Source: Symsagittifera roscoffensis (taxonomy: Eukaryota > Xenacoelomorpha > Acoela > Convolutidae). From it: 64,000 nt of DNA. Shown here one piece after another: positions 55,166-64,000 of the stretch. The translations under genes were made by a program, and so were the position numbers. The notes beneath the pieces were generated by a model, which had not been told where the DNA came from, searched no databases, and saw only the letters and a list, made by a program, of their open reading frames with translations. The stretch is from NCBI RefSeq assembly GCF_963678635.1, contig NC_087071.1:20551194-20615193 (forward strand), given 5' to 3'. Within the stretch, counting starts at the first letter, position 1. Each line of letters starts with the position of its first letter.

Positions 55166-55734
55166 GTAAGTAATAACTATTATTCATCCTCTAAAAACTA
55201 AACATTCACAGTTTTCTTCAGAATTTTGAGAAAATGGGGCTCTTTTCCCCACATTTCAGTTTCAGTTTTGAAAAAAAAAACTACTGTAGACTTGTCATAA
55301 TACAATGAATTTTGGCATGGTTAACAAGGTAACAATTGTGAACAGATTTGTCCTTTATACCTTACTCATCATAACATCAAACGTTTAGCCATAGTAGCAC
55401 ATAAAACCGGCCTTTCGATTCAGAAGCGGAGACTTTAGCCACTTCACCACTTCTCCCCAAAACTGACCTGGTTTGTCAGAGGCCTTGCGTAAAATTGTAA
55501 GCCAGTGGTCAAAACGATCTATTAAAAATTCTGAAAACAGATTTTGGCCAATACGTTTTTAAAAAATTGATTCTAAAAAATTGATTCTAAAAAATTGATT
55601 TAATAATGTACAGAAGCATTAGATTGAAAAACACTTTTGAAAACTCAGCACCTTCCGATATCAAAAATTTTACCAAGAAAGCTTTTTGGGAGCATTTTTA
55701 GTTTGCAAAGTGAAGTTACTCGGCTTTTTTTCAG
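55166..55734 (+). other. Intron (569 bp)
   Basis: Contains a minus-strand tRNA-like remnant (55385-55460) and a 14-bp unit repeated three times (TTGATTCTAAAAAA, about 55566-55605). Confidence 0.8.
55385..55460 (-). repeat. tRNA-like / SINE-head remnant
   Basis: On the minus strand GAAGTGGTGAAGTGGCTAAA, with TGGTGAAGTGGC 10 of 12 to the A box, is followed by an anticodon-arm-like CTTCTGAATCGAAAGG and a T-arm-like CCGGTTTTATG. Resembles a type II (Ser/Leu-like) tRNA but is degenerate. Confidence 0.35.
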
Positions 55735-55829
55735 ATCGCAAGTGGGAGACAGTTGGACTGGTCACTGAAGTGTTCCAGAACAGCACTGTCTGCAAATCCA
55801 CACATCTCACCAGTTTCACTGTCCTAAAG
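55735..55829 (+). CDS. Adhesion GPCR exon: GPS cleavage site and tethered-agonist stalk
   Basis: A 95-base exon, phase 1 in and phase 0 out, acceptor ...GCTTTTTTTCAG, donor AAAG|GTACAA. It encodes R-K-W-E-T-V-G-L ... T-V-C-K-S-T-H-L-T-S-F-T-V-L-K. In the family, autoproteolysis occurs between L and T of H-L-T/S, and the following residues (T-S-F-T-V-L) are the Stachel agonist. H-L-T is intact, so self-cleavage is plausible. Two of the four usual GPS cysteines are absent: G-L stands where G-C is usual, and C-K-S where C-x-C is usual. Confidence 0.94.
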
Positions 55830-56890
55830 GTACAATTAGCCGAAACACTATTTAATGATAATAACAATCGTAATAATCATAATAAGAATACTTTTTCCAT
55901 CCGCAATTAGTTTCTTATTTGATTGGGTGATTTATTCAGCCAAAAATAGACTTATATTTTTGAGCATCTCCTAAATTCGTCAGAAGAAGGATACTTATAA
56001 AAATTCGTGACTATAGTACACTATAAAGACCCTAGTTCGACCAAAAACTGTGCGCCCTTTGGTTGGCGAGGGGATCGAATCACTGAGAACAATACGTCCG
56101 CCCCCACCCCCGCCTCCCCTCAAAGCCACCCTTGCTGAAAATAACTGTTTTCGTTTTCTTCTAATTGACGATGCTTACAATGTTTAAGTTTAAAGGCAGA
56201 ATTTAATATGAGGAAATTTCGTAAAATTCCTATTCAAGATGCCGATTTTTGCATTCTCGCAAGGAGCTTGCGGGTTAATTGCGTCATCAGTACCTCTCAA
56301 AACGTAAAAACTGACTTTGATGGATTTTAATGTGATGAAAAAAAAACGGATAATGTTAGGTCAGACTTCGTTGACACTTTTTGCTTTTAGAATGAAACCT
56401 CAAAAAAATTGCCCATTAGAAAAAAAGCGAACATTTTTTCATCGAAAAAAATATGTATTGAACAAAAATAAATGAAGAAAACTCCGATCAAATAATTGCA
56501 ATGAATTCATAGCGTCAAAGATTTTGCATTTTTTAAAAAATTTTCCCCAGGGTACCCTAGGGTACCAATGAAAAATATCCATCCGAAATAACAGAAAACT
56601 AATTGAAAATAAGCAAATTATTCATCAGGCACGATTTCGCCTCTTGCAATAGAGATCCAAGTTTTGACTTATATTTGTTTAGATATTATTTTTACTTGAC
56701 TTGTTTAGCAACTCCACAAACCAGTTGTGATCAGAGTACGTATTAATAAGCTTACCATTGTCACTTTATTAATTCAACGATCCGTAACAAACTTGGACTT
56801 TTAGTATAGTTATTTTATCACCTGGTCATAATCATTACACAACTCATACTTTCAAGGTTATAGTGATTACCAAATTTAATGTCCAACGCA

Positions 56891-57482
56891 TTAAAACTTA
56901 GAAACGTATGGATAATGTAGGTCAGAGTTTTGGGCCAGGTTTTTTCTAAATTGTTTGAATTTTGAATGAGCACGGAAAAACCAGAAAATTCTGGACAAAT
57001 GGCAATGGACAAATGACTTAAAATTCAGACTTTTCTCTGAATATCAATGCGTTGAGCATTAAATTGGTAGAAATGCTATAAGTATAACGTTATAATGCTG
57101 ATAACTTTCCCGGGAAAACCAATTAAACCAATTAGACAAACAGGGCAACAAATTTTGAACAAAAATGACTAGAAAAACAAAAAAATTTAAAACTTAGAAA
57201 CGTATGGATAATGTAGGTCAGAGTTTTGGGCCAGGTTTTTTCTAAATTGTTTGAATTTTGAATGAGCACGGAAAAACCAGAAAATTCTGGACAAATGGCA
57301 ATGGACAAATGACTTAAAATTCAGACTTTTCTCTGAATATCAATGCGTTGAGCATTAAATTGGTAGAAATGCTATAAGTATAACGTTATAATGCTGATAA
57401 CTTTCCCGGGAAAACCAATTAAACCAATTAGACAAACAGGGCAACAAATTTTGAACAAAAATGACTAGAAAAACAAAAAAAT
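56891..57482. repeat. Exact tandem duplication, 296-bp unit x 2
   Basis: 56891-57186 and 57187-57482 read identical base for base, including TTCCCGGGAAAACCAATTAA and the terminal A-run. The identity means a very recent duplication, or a collapse/expansion error in assembly. Confidence 0.9.
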
Positions 57483-57539
57483 TGTACAAATTTTTAGAAA
57501 AAAATTTTGCAGAAATTTTTTGAAGTTTTTAATTCAAAA

Positions 57540-57790
57540 TTGTAATAAAAATTCCAAAAACTAATTTTAATCGCTGCTCGGTCTAAGACGAAAAATCAAA
57601 AATTCTCAAATGTCCTTTTTAATGTCATTCGAATCACGACTGGAAGAGCTTTAATATGATATATCACTGAACTATCTCCGATGATTGTTTTTGTGGTAAC
57701 TGACTTTGCGTGGAAAACAAAAAAAAATCAAAATTTAGGACACACCCGAATACAAAACAAAGTTCCTCCCCATTTTTCAAATGATCGGAA
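57540..57790 (-). repeat. Family B repeat copy 3 (inverted)
   Basis: On the minus strand it reads GGGGAGGAACTTTGTTTTGT, ATTCGGGTGTGTCCTAAATT, GTTACCACAAAAACAATCAT and CAGTCGTGATTCGAATGACA, matching the copy at 47990. Confidence 0.75.
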
Positions 57791-57924
57791 CAATAAAATT
57801 GAAACCCTATAAGAAAACAATTTCAGTAGCTTGGGTACCGTCTATAATTCGCTTCACACTCCAACTTTGTAGCAGTACTCAAGGGTTATAAGACCACATC
57901 AAATAGGTAAAAAGCAATTAAAAG

Positions 57925-58465
57925 ATGAGTTTATTGTTCCGACTTTCGATACGAATGTAAAAGAAAATTTCTGCTCGGGGTGTTTTTTTTTCCAGACAAA
58001 TTTCAACTTTTTAACTATGCCTTTTTTGACAACCTTTTCTTATCATTTGAAAGATATTGTTGTCCTGAGCTCAAATTTGAAAAGATATTTTATCCATGAT
58101 CATTTTTTGTAAAGTTATGGGGGTTTAAAGATTGCCATTTTTGGCCAATTTGGGACAATTAACTCGCGAAATATTTCGCGCTTATAACGCGTAAGCGGAG
58201 ATTTTGTCCGTCTTAGAAATCGTTCCAAATTGGTTGAAAGAAGCTTATTTGCCATAACTGATTTGTTACAAGGAGCAAAACTTATCATTTTGTACGTTAT
58301 ATGGCGTGTGGAGGGATGGTTTTCATTAAAAAAAAAATCAAATTAAAAAAAAAGTTTCATTTTTTTTACCTTTAATTTTTTAATGTTATTACTGCTCCAT
58401 AAACCTTAAAAGGCAGTCGGAACATTCAGGGCTTTGCCTTGATACGAGCAGTTTTGTTTCTTATT
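57925..58465 (+). repeat. Family A repeat copy 1 (best preserved plus-strand copy)
   Basis: Starts TTGTTCCGACTTTCGATACG, then CTGCTCGGGGTGTTTTTTTT, TTGGCCAATTTGGGACAATT, AACGCGTAAGCGGAGATTTT, TATATGGCGTGTGGAGGGAT, ACTGCTCCATAAACCTTAAA and ends CAGTCGGAACATTCAGGGC, then GATACGAGCAG. GTTCCGAC near the start and GTCGGAAC near the end are reverse complements. Confidence 0.8.
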
Positions 58466-59555
58466 CGATTCCGCGTCAAATGCGGAATCTTCAATCATTA
58501 TTGGGGATTCTTGGATAATCTCTGTCGTGGAACTCATTGCACGCCTGTGTTCTTATTTATTTTGGGGCTATTTAAAACGGTTTAACTAACGCAAAGTTCT
58601 CTGCGTAAGATATTTTTTTAGCTGTTCTAAGTTTTAACAAATCTTTCCTGAGCTAACCTAAATTATAGCCTCATAGTGACATCCACTTTTGGCAGATTTT
58701 CTGCACAGCAACTACTTGGCTTTGTAATGCGTTATTACTGCATAATGATGACCGGGCCTCTTTACCAGACCGATTTTTCTCCAAAAAAAGCTATAACCTG
58801 GATTTTTTATCAATTTCGATCGATAATAAAATTGATTGACAAATCGCCGTTTAATTTGGGTAAAGACAATGATTTAACGATTTCTCAGAGAAGTTTTGCT
58901 TGCTTTTTCCGCTCTCTTTTTGAATCGTCTACTAATTTAAACTTACCTTAATTGAATTATTGTGGTCTGCTAAAAGGTCGGTCTGGTAAAATACTTAAGC
59001 CCCCCCGTACAAAACATACCAGTTCGTACAGTTAAAAGCAAACTGAAATCTTTTTCGAGATTAAAAAGATATAGTCACATGATTTTTGTACTAATGATGT
59101 TACTCGCTTTGGTACAAATTGTTCAAAAAGATGACGCTGCAGTTTTATGAAGTTTTGCTGCCGGATTTGAGTCAACATTGGCCTTTATTAGGGTATAACT
59201 GAGAATTAAAATTTGGCAAATTAAAAAACTTTATAATCATTCTGGCTGATAAAAAATTTCTGTGTACATCACTTTTTGTCTAAACAACGCAATTGGATGC
59301 AATTAAGTTTAATGTGTGAAGTTTAATTGTTCTGCCCTGATGAGTTTAATCAGCATTGTAACTTGGCTTGTCATCAATTGGCCAGAAGCCTCAGTAGTCA
59401 GCAAGAAATCAGATAAAAAATAAATTGAAACTGTTTTTTTTTATATTAATTTTTGATCCCAAAATTCTGAGGTTTGGGCAAAAGTTTTCAGTATCGATGA
59501 AAAATGAGCTTACCACTCAGTAGATTCAAAAAATTGTACAAAAATTATATTTTTC

Positions 59556-59755
59556 NNNNNNNNNNNNNNNNNNNNNNNNNNNNNNNNNNNNNNNNNNNNN
59601 NNNNNNNNNNNNNNNNNNNNNNNNNNNNNNNNNNNNNNNNNNNNNNNNNNNNNNNNNNNNNNNNNNNNNNNNNNNNNNNNNNNNNNNNNNNNNNNNNNNN
59701 NNNNNNNNNNNNNNNNNNNNNNNNNNNNNNNNNNNNNNNNNNNNNNNNNNNNNNN
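59556..59755. other. Assembly gap (200 N)
   Basis: Exactly 200 N, a scaffold gap of nominal length inside an intron. Confidence 0.99.
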
Positions 59756-60460
59756 AATCAGAGGATCCGAGAATATTTTGGTTCTCAAGTGCGAATTTCA
59801 GCAAAAAGCGCGAAGCAAATTTAACCCATTTTAAACTTTTCGCTGGAAAGACAGTTTAGTTAGCTCTTAAATCAACTCGAATGAAATGCAGATCTGCCTA
59901 AGAATTTAACCGAAAAGGTTCAACTTGTGTCCCATTCAATCAGATTTCCGCGCTTTGATTTTTTTTGCAAAAATTATTGAAATTGGGCCGGATGATAAAA
60001 ACCCATACTTTGAAGAACATCATGATTTATGGTTGAGCTAAGTTTTTTTGTGAAAAAAGCAGTCTCAGACGATGAGCCTTAAAAAATGAGTTTTTTTCTC
60101 AAGATTTGAAAAAAAATTAATTAAAACGCAATTAAAATAATTTATATAGTCAGTTATTTGACGCCAAATTTGAAAGAAAATTTACGAAAAAAAATTTTAA
60201 AATTAGTTTTTACTCGTATTTCTTGTCTGTTTGATTTTTCAACTAATTTGATTTTTTTAAGTTTCATTCCTCAGTGAAGCTTCAAACGCATTATGTTTTA
60301 ATCTTGTCCGTACAAAAAAGTTCAATACAAAACAGTATTGTACAGAATAATCCAAAAAATCATATCAAAGTAAAAAAAGCAGTCTCATACAAACAAAAAA
60401 CAGTTGCAAAAGTAGTTCAAAAACCAGTCCGAAAAACAAACATCAAAGAGTAAAAAACAA

Positions 60461-61477
60461 CCCGCGCTGACAAAAATGGTTTCGGATCGATTTAAATTGA
60501 TTTTAAATTGACTTTAAATCGATCCAAACTGATTAACAATGTACATTTTACAAACTTAAATGGACTTCAAATCGATTTAAATTGATCTTTTTGAAAACTT
60601 TAAATCAATCTAAGTGTCAAAAAAATCGATTTCAATCAATTTTGATGGATTTTCAGACCCACTGAAATTGATTTGTTTTGCTAACATGGCGAAAAAAACA
60701 TACCCTTTAAAAAATTGTTGGAATTTTTTAATCTCGATTTTTTAAATATAAACACTCGTGACAGATGTTAAAGAATTCAATAAAATGATCCACATAAATC
60801 AGATTTTAAGATCAAAAATAGGCAATGAAATTATAGAAATTTATTGTAAACCCTATGTAACAAACAAGAAAAGGGTCAGAACAAACTAAAATTTGATTTC
60901 ATTATTATGCAATTAAATCATAGAAAATTATGCAAATAAATCAGAATTTGGGCAAAACTTATGAAACAAATCAAGAAGAGGGTCAATATAAATCAGTTTC
61001 TGAACTCAAAATATACAAGAATATCATAGAATTTTATCGATTTTTTTGGTCTTTTTATTTGGTCTGTGTTATGCTATAAAACGCTATGGATGTAAAATGA
61101 AAAAAGATAGGCAGTGAGTAAATGCAATAAAAATTCGAAACTGATAAATCTCGAATAAAAAAATCGATTTAAATCGATTTAAATCCGTTTTAATCCCCTC
61201 AAAAATAAAAATAAATTCAGACTGAAAGAAATGCATTTAAATTGATTTAAAATCAATTTTGATCAATTTTTTTAACTGGGACTCAAAATCAATTTAAATC
61301 GATTTCAAATCGATTCAAATTAGTCTTCATCTTTTTAATTTAATCTTTGTACTTTTTTGATACTAAAATTGATCTAAATTTAATCAACGTACTTTTTTCA
61401 TACTAAAATTGATCTAAATTTATTCAACAAACTTTTTTCATACTAAAATTGATCCTAATCCATTTTGTCAGTGCGGG
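60461..61477. mobile_element. 1017-bp TIR element packed with AATCGATTTAAAT-like words
   Basis: Left end CCCGCGCTGACAAAAATGG and right end CCATTTTGTCAGTGCGGG are inverted repeats differing by one base and one indel. Both subterminal zones are dense in near-palindromic words (AAATCGATTTAAATTGAT and variants), and three 40-bp units with TACTAAAATTGATC lie near the right end. No open frame of note; a non-autonomous DNA element. Target duplication is unclear. Confidence 0.8.
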
Positions 61478-61698
61478 AACCTTCCCCGCACCAATAACGC
61501 TATGTCGTAAATTCAAATTTTTTATTTAAAGTTTTCTTATTTTTTATTAGGTTTCCTGTAACGATAAAATAATGAAAGTTTGCAGAACAGTTTTTGAAGG
61601 CTTTTTGCTTATTTTGTGCAGAAGAATAGTTCACTAAGCATTGAGGCTGCCAAAATGTTCTTTTAAAATAAAACTCGGCTAATTTTGCTTTCTTTTAG

Positions 61699-61811
61699 AT
61701 GAACACTGGTAGATTGGGAGGAGCGGCACCTCCTTCTGTGTTACCCTTTGTGGGTTGTGGAATTGCTTGTATTGCATACTCACTCCTAGCAGTGACATAC
61801 GCAATTGTCAG
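61699..61811 (+). CDS. Adhesion GPCR exon: transmembrane helix 1
   Basis: A 113-base exon, phase 0 in and phase 2 out, acceptor ...TTTCTTTTAG, donor AG|GTATG. After a short stalk (M-N-T-G-R-L-G-G-A-A-P-P-S) comes a hydrophobic helix V-L-P-F-V-G-C-G-I-A-C-I-A-Y-S-L-L-A-V-T-Y-A-I-V, the place and pattern of adhesion-GPCR TM1 ('i-s-y-i-G-c-x-i-S'). Confidence 0.92.
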
Positions 61812-62514
61812 GTATGTAGAACCAATTTAACATCTCAGAAAAGTTTTTAAATGAGAAGACGTCAATTATACACTTAACTAGGTTAACTAGGTTCTAAAAT
61901 AGACTTCAGCCAAGCAGTATTGATTATTTTATAAACATAGCTGAATAGCTTTATCCTAAACTAGCTATTGGGTTGGACGTTCCTAACTTGCGGTCTTGCA
62001 GGAGTTGATCTTAAATCCAACGGCCTCAAAATTCAAAAAAAATATAGGATCTCGAATCAACTTTGAGTTCACAAACTCCCAATTTCAGTGAATGCATCTC
62101 AGAATCAAGTAAAATAAACTGATTTCTTTGCAAATCCTTCAAAAAAAGTTTCACTGAGTATCCATTAAAAAAAATTAGTTTATATAGCAATAAGATAATA
62201 ACCGTCAATTAAATCAATTTGGAAAATATTTTAGGTTTTTTGCGAGGATAGTAAAAGTTGTTCAAGCCAAAAAGTAATCTGTATTGTAGAAAACTTTGTA
62301 TTTTAATTTTTTTGTAACAAAATAAAAAACTTTAGGGGTTTTTCGGTTATTTCAATTCAATTGTTTGATAAAAATTTGATTAAAAATGAATTGAAACTGA
62401 ACTTTTTCTTAGCTAAATTTTGCTTCAACCGAATTCAAGCAAAGTTGTTCAATTTTCAAAAAAGCAATCTGGGGTCGTTAAACAGTAATGAGCATTGCTT
62501 TTTTTTGGTTTCAG
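61812..62514 (+). other. Intron (703 bp)
   Basis: AT-rich; nothing recognisable. Confidence 0.8.
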
Positions 62515-62651
62515 AAGTGCTCGTCGGAATGTGGCCCCAGGTGTGGTTGTCCACCTAAGTGTCTCCCTTCTCCTGTTGAACATCTCCATGATGTTCGCAT
62601 CAATCAAGGACAGGATAAACCCATTTGACCTCTGCTCTTTAGTCTCCATTG
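62515..62651 (+). CDS. Adhesion GPCR exon: intracellular loop 1, TM2 and top of TM3
   Basis: A 137-base exon, phase 2 in and phase 1 out, acceptor ...TTTTGGTTTCAG, donor G|GTATG. R-S-A-R-R-N is a basic first intracellular loop. V-V-V-H-L-S-V-S-L-L-L-L-N-I-S-M-M-F-A is TM2 (family pattern 'h-x-n-l-x-i-S-L-l-l-a'). F-D-L-C-S-L-V-S-I gives the extracellular loop 1 and the conserved cysteine at the top of TM3 that bonds to loop 2. Confidence 0.93.
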
Positions 62652-63726
62652 GTATGTAGTGATGCAAAGAATTGATTCGAAGTTTTTGGAACAAGTGAAC
62701 ATGCATCGTCAAATTGCACCTTTCTTGATTTCCAAGATATGTTACGCTTTATTAAAGCTGAAAGCGTGATATTACGAGATGAAGTATGAAGAACAAGTTT
62801 GTTCACGATAGATAATTGGTTGAGCATGAAAGTTTCTTTTTTTTGCAGCATGTTATTTTGAAATTGGTTTAAATTGCACAAAAATTGAAAAAAGTAAACA
62901 CCTTCTCAATCTGTCCTCTTCCGACAAGATTTCCGGGACAGATTGTTAAGGTGTTCCGAAAGTGTAACTTCAAGGCAATCAGGATCAACAATATAAAACG
63001 CGGGCGTTCTTAAACTTTAATCTAATATAAAACAGTTGGTTATTGCAGGAACTCGCTTGGTTTATTTTGAGACGTTAGAATCTAACAACTATCGCTATAA
63101 GCAGTTTTCAGTAATGCATAAAAAAATCTCGAGAGCTAAACTACCCCTCCCCTCCCTTTACCCCACTTCACATACACATCGGCAATATTTGTAGTTTTCT
63201 GGTGCAGGGGCGTATCTAGGATTTTCTCGAGTGGAAGGAAGCGGATTTTCAAAAAAATGTCAAAATTTTGTCGACCTTTTTTTTAGGTCGACCAAATTGA
63301 TTTTTCGAGTTCTCCAAAAACACTAAAAAGTGACTGTTTTGGCCAAATTTTCTACGCCGAAGGCAAAACTAAAAAAAGGCCAAAAAATGTTTTTAGCCAT
63401 TTTTGGAAAATTTTGACCAAAAAATTGCGTTTTTTCGGCGCGCTCCCCCCCTTCAAAAAATATTTATTTTAAAAATAATATAATATATAGGAGCCTTTGG
63501 AAAATTTTTAGGATCCGATACCAAAAATGGATACTTGAAAATAGTACAAAGGGGGGGACCCTTTGGGTTGGCAGGGGGTCGAATCCCTGAAGAAAAAGAA
63601 ACGCCCCCCCCCCCTGAATCCGCCCCTGTTCTGGTGTTTTGAACGTGTTCTGTAGGTTTATCACTTACAGTACAAGCTATTGTTTATGGCGATTGCATCC
63701 TGTTTACTCTTTTGTCTCTTCTGCAG
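62652..63726 (+). other. Intron (1.1 kb)
   Basis: Contains the hAT-like MITE (63205-63628), whose right end lies 98 bases before the TM3 exon. The rest is unremarkable. Confidence 0.8.
63197..63636 (+). mobile_element. Family C copy 4: hAT-like MITE with 8-bp target duplication
   Basis: The element (63205-63628, 424 bp) starts CAGGGGCGTATC and ends GAATCCGCCCCTG, imperfect inverted ends of the CAGGGGCGGAT type. TTCTGGTG flanks both sides exactly (63197-63204 and 63629-63636). Eight-base duplications and CAG-type ends are hallmarks of hAT transposons. With no transposase frame, it is non-autonomous. It defines the ends of family C. Confidence 0.88.
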
Positions 63727-63849
63727 CCATGCACTACTTGATCTGCTCTTCTCTCATGTGGTACTGCGTGGAGGGTCTGTTCCGCTTCAGAGAGACCAGT
63801 CTGGCCAACAACTCCTCCGTCTTCTACAAGTGTGCCGTCATTGCATGGG
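63727..63849 (+). CDS. Adhesion GPCR exon: TM3, intracellular loop 2 and start of TM4
   Basis: A 123-base exon, phase 1-1, acceptor ...TCTCTTCTGCAG, donor G|GTCAG. A-M-H-Y-L-I-C-S-S-L-M-W-Y-C-V-E-G-L-F-R-F matches the adhesion-GPCR TM3 signature 'l-l-H-Y-f-x-L-x-x-F-x-W-m-x-v-E-g'. The end, Y-K-C-A-V-I-A-W-G, is the beginning of TM4 ('l-i-g-W-G-x-P'). The proline and TM5-7 must come in exons beyond the window. Confidence 0.95.
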
Positions 63850-64000
63850 GTCAGTTTTAATTCAGTATCTACCTGAGTTTTTTTGCTTTTGTTTCTTTTA
63901 ATCACATCAGTTTAGGTAACAATTGTGAAAAAAGTTAACAGTGAAGGTCGCAGCAGTTTAGGTAAAAAATATTTAGAAAAAGAACACAAAAAAAGCAACT
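63850..64000 (+). other. Start of next intron, runs off right edge
   Basis: AT-rich after the GT donor; no exon before the window ends. Confidence 0.85.

Larger units (their letters stand above)
55830..61698 (+). other. Intron (5.9 kb) with gap
   Basis: Contains a family C-like end fragment (about 56035-56130), the exact 296-bp tandem duplication, an inverted family B copy, a family A copy, the 200-N gap and the CCCGCRCTGACAAA TIR element. The GPS exon and TM1 exon join in phase 0, so no exon need be hidden in the gap. Confidence 0.75.
9811..63849 (+). other. Adhesion GPCR gene (FN3-EGF-HRM-GAIN-GPS-7TM), partial; 22 exons seen
   Basis: Twenty-two exons with GT-AG boundaries were chained by hand. 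Their lengths sum to 3900 bases, and every junction phase agrees, leaving one open frame of 1299 complete codons. The domain order is FN3, about 17 EGF-like repeats, HRM, GAIN, GPS, then TM1-TM3 and the start of TM4. This is the plan of adhesion G-protein-coupled receptors: a large cell-surface adhesive ectodomain, self-cleaved at the GPS, with the stalk after the cut acting as tethered agonist for the 7TM part. Neither end of the gene is in the window. I do not assign an orthologue; EGF-bearing adhesion GPCRs (ADGRE-like, CELSR-like) share parts, but no cadherin or laminin-G domain is seen here. Confidence 0.93.

Noticed and set aside
58676-58951. Plus-strand 91-codon frame in an intron
   Set aside because: No recognisable domain or fitting splice sites; the flanking exons already join in phase 0.
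59504-59824. Frames running through the N block
   Set aside because: Artefacts of the 200-N gap.
1-64000. CRISPR arrays, operons, Shine-Dalgarno sites
   Set aside because: The window is eukaryotic; spliced genes and retroelements dominate, and no regularly spaced repeat array is present.

Overview
This is a window from an animal (metazoan) nuclear genome. It is AT-rich, with long introns full of degenerate repeats, GT-AG splice sites, tRNA-derived and non-LTR retroelements, and a 200-base assembly gap. I cannot name the phylum. The long AT-rich introns and the gene architecture point to an invertebrate.

Layout. Positions 1-7366 hold most of the 5' half of a Ty3/gypsy-type LTR retrotransposon on the minus strand: a candidate 298-bp 5' LTR (7069-7366), a candidate primer-binding site, a roughly 1.2-kb structured leader, a small overlapping upstream ORF (155 aa), and one uninterrupted gag-protease-RT reading frame of 1791 codons that runs off the left edge.

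Positions 9811 to about 63849 are the middle of a single plus-strand gene of at least 22 exons. The splice phases of all 22 exons agree and give one open frame of 1299 complete codons. The product is an adhesion G-protein-coupled receptor: fibronectin-III domain, about 17 EGF-like repeats, a hormone-receptor-like motif (HRM), a GAIN domain, a GPS autoproteolysis site split over two exons, and transmembrane helices 1 to 3 plus the start of helix 4. The N-terminus lies to the left of 9811, and TM4-7 and the tail lie beyond 64000.

The introns (0.2 to 9 kb) carry many mobile sequences: a decayed CR1/Jockey-like LINE (about 39490-43480, antisense to the gene), a hAT-like MITE with a perfect 8-bp target duplication (63205-63628), two inverted copies of a TIR element beginning CCCGGGTTGACC, a 140-bp near-perfect foldback hairpin, a 1-kb TIR element filled with AATCGATTTAAAT-like words, three further interspersed families (called A, B and C here), tRNA-like pol III remnants, and tandem duplications including a 296-bp unit repeated exactly.

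Most notable: (i) the intact retrotransposon frame with its extra upstream ORF and three repeated hairpin modules in the leader; (ii) the adhesion GPCR whose GPS keeps the H-L-T cleavage tripeptide but lacks two of the four usual cysteines; (iii) several apparently uncatalogued non-autonomous repeat families seen in multiple copies inside this one gene. All family assignments are by eye from motifs; no database search was run.
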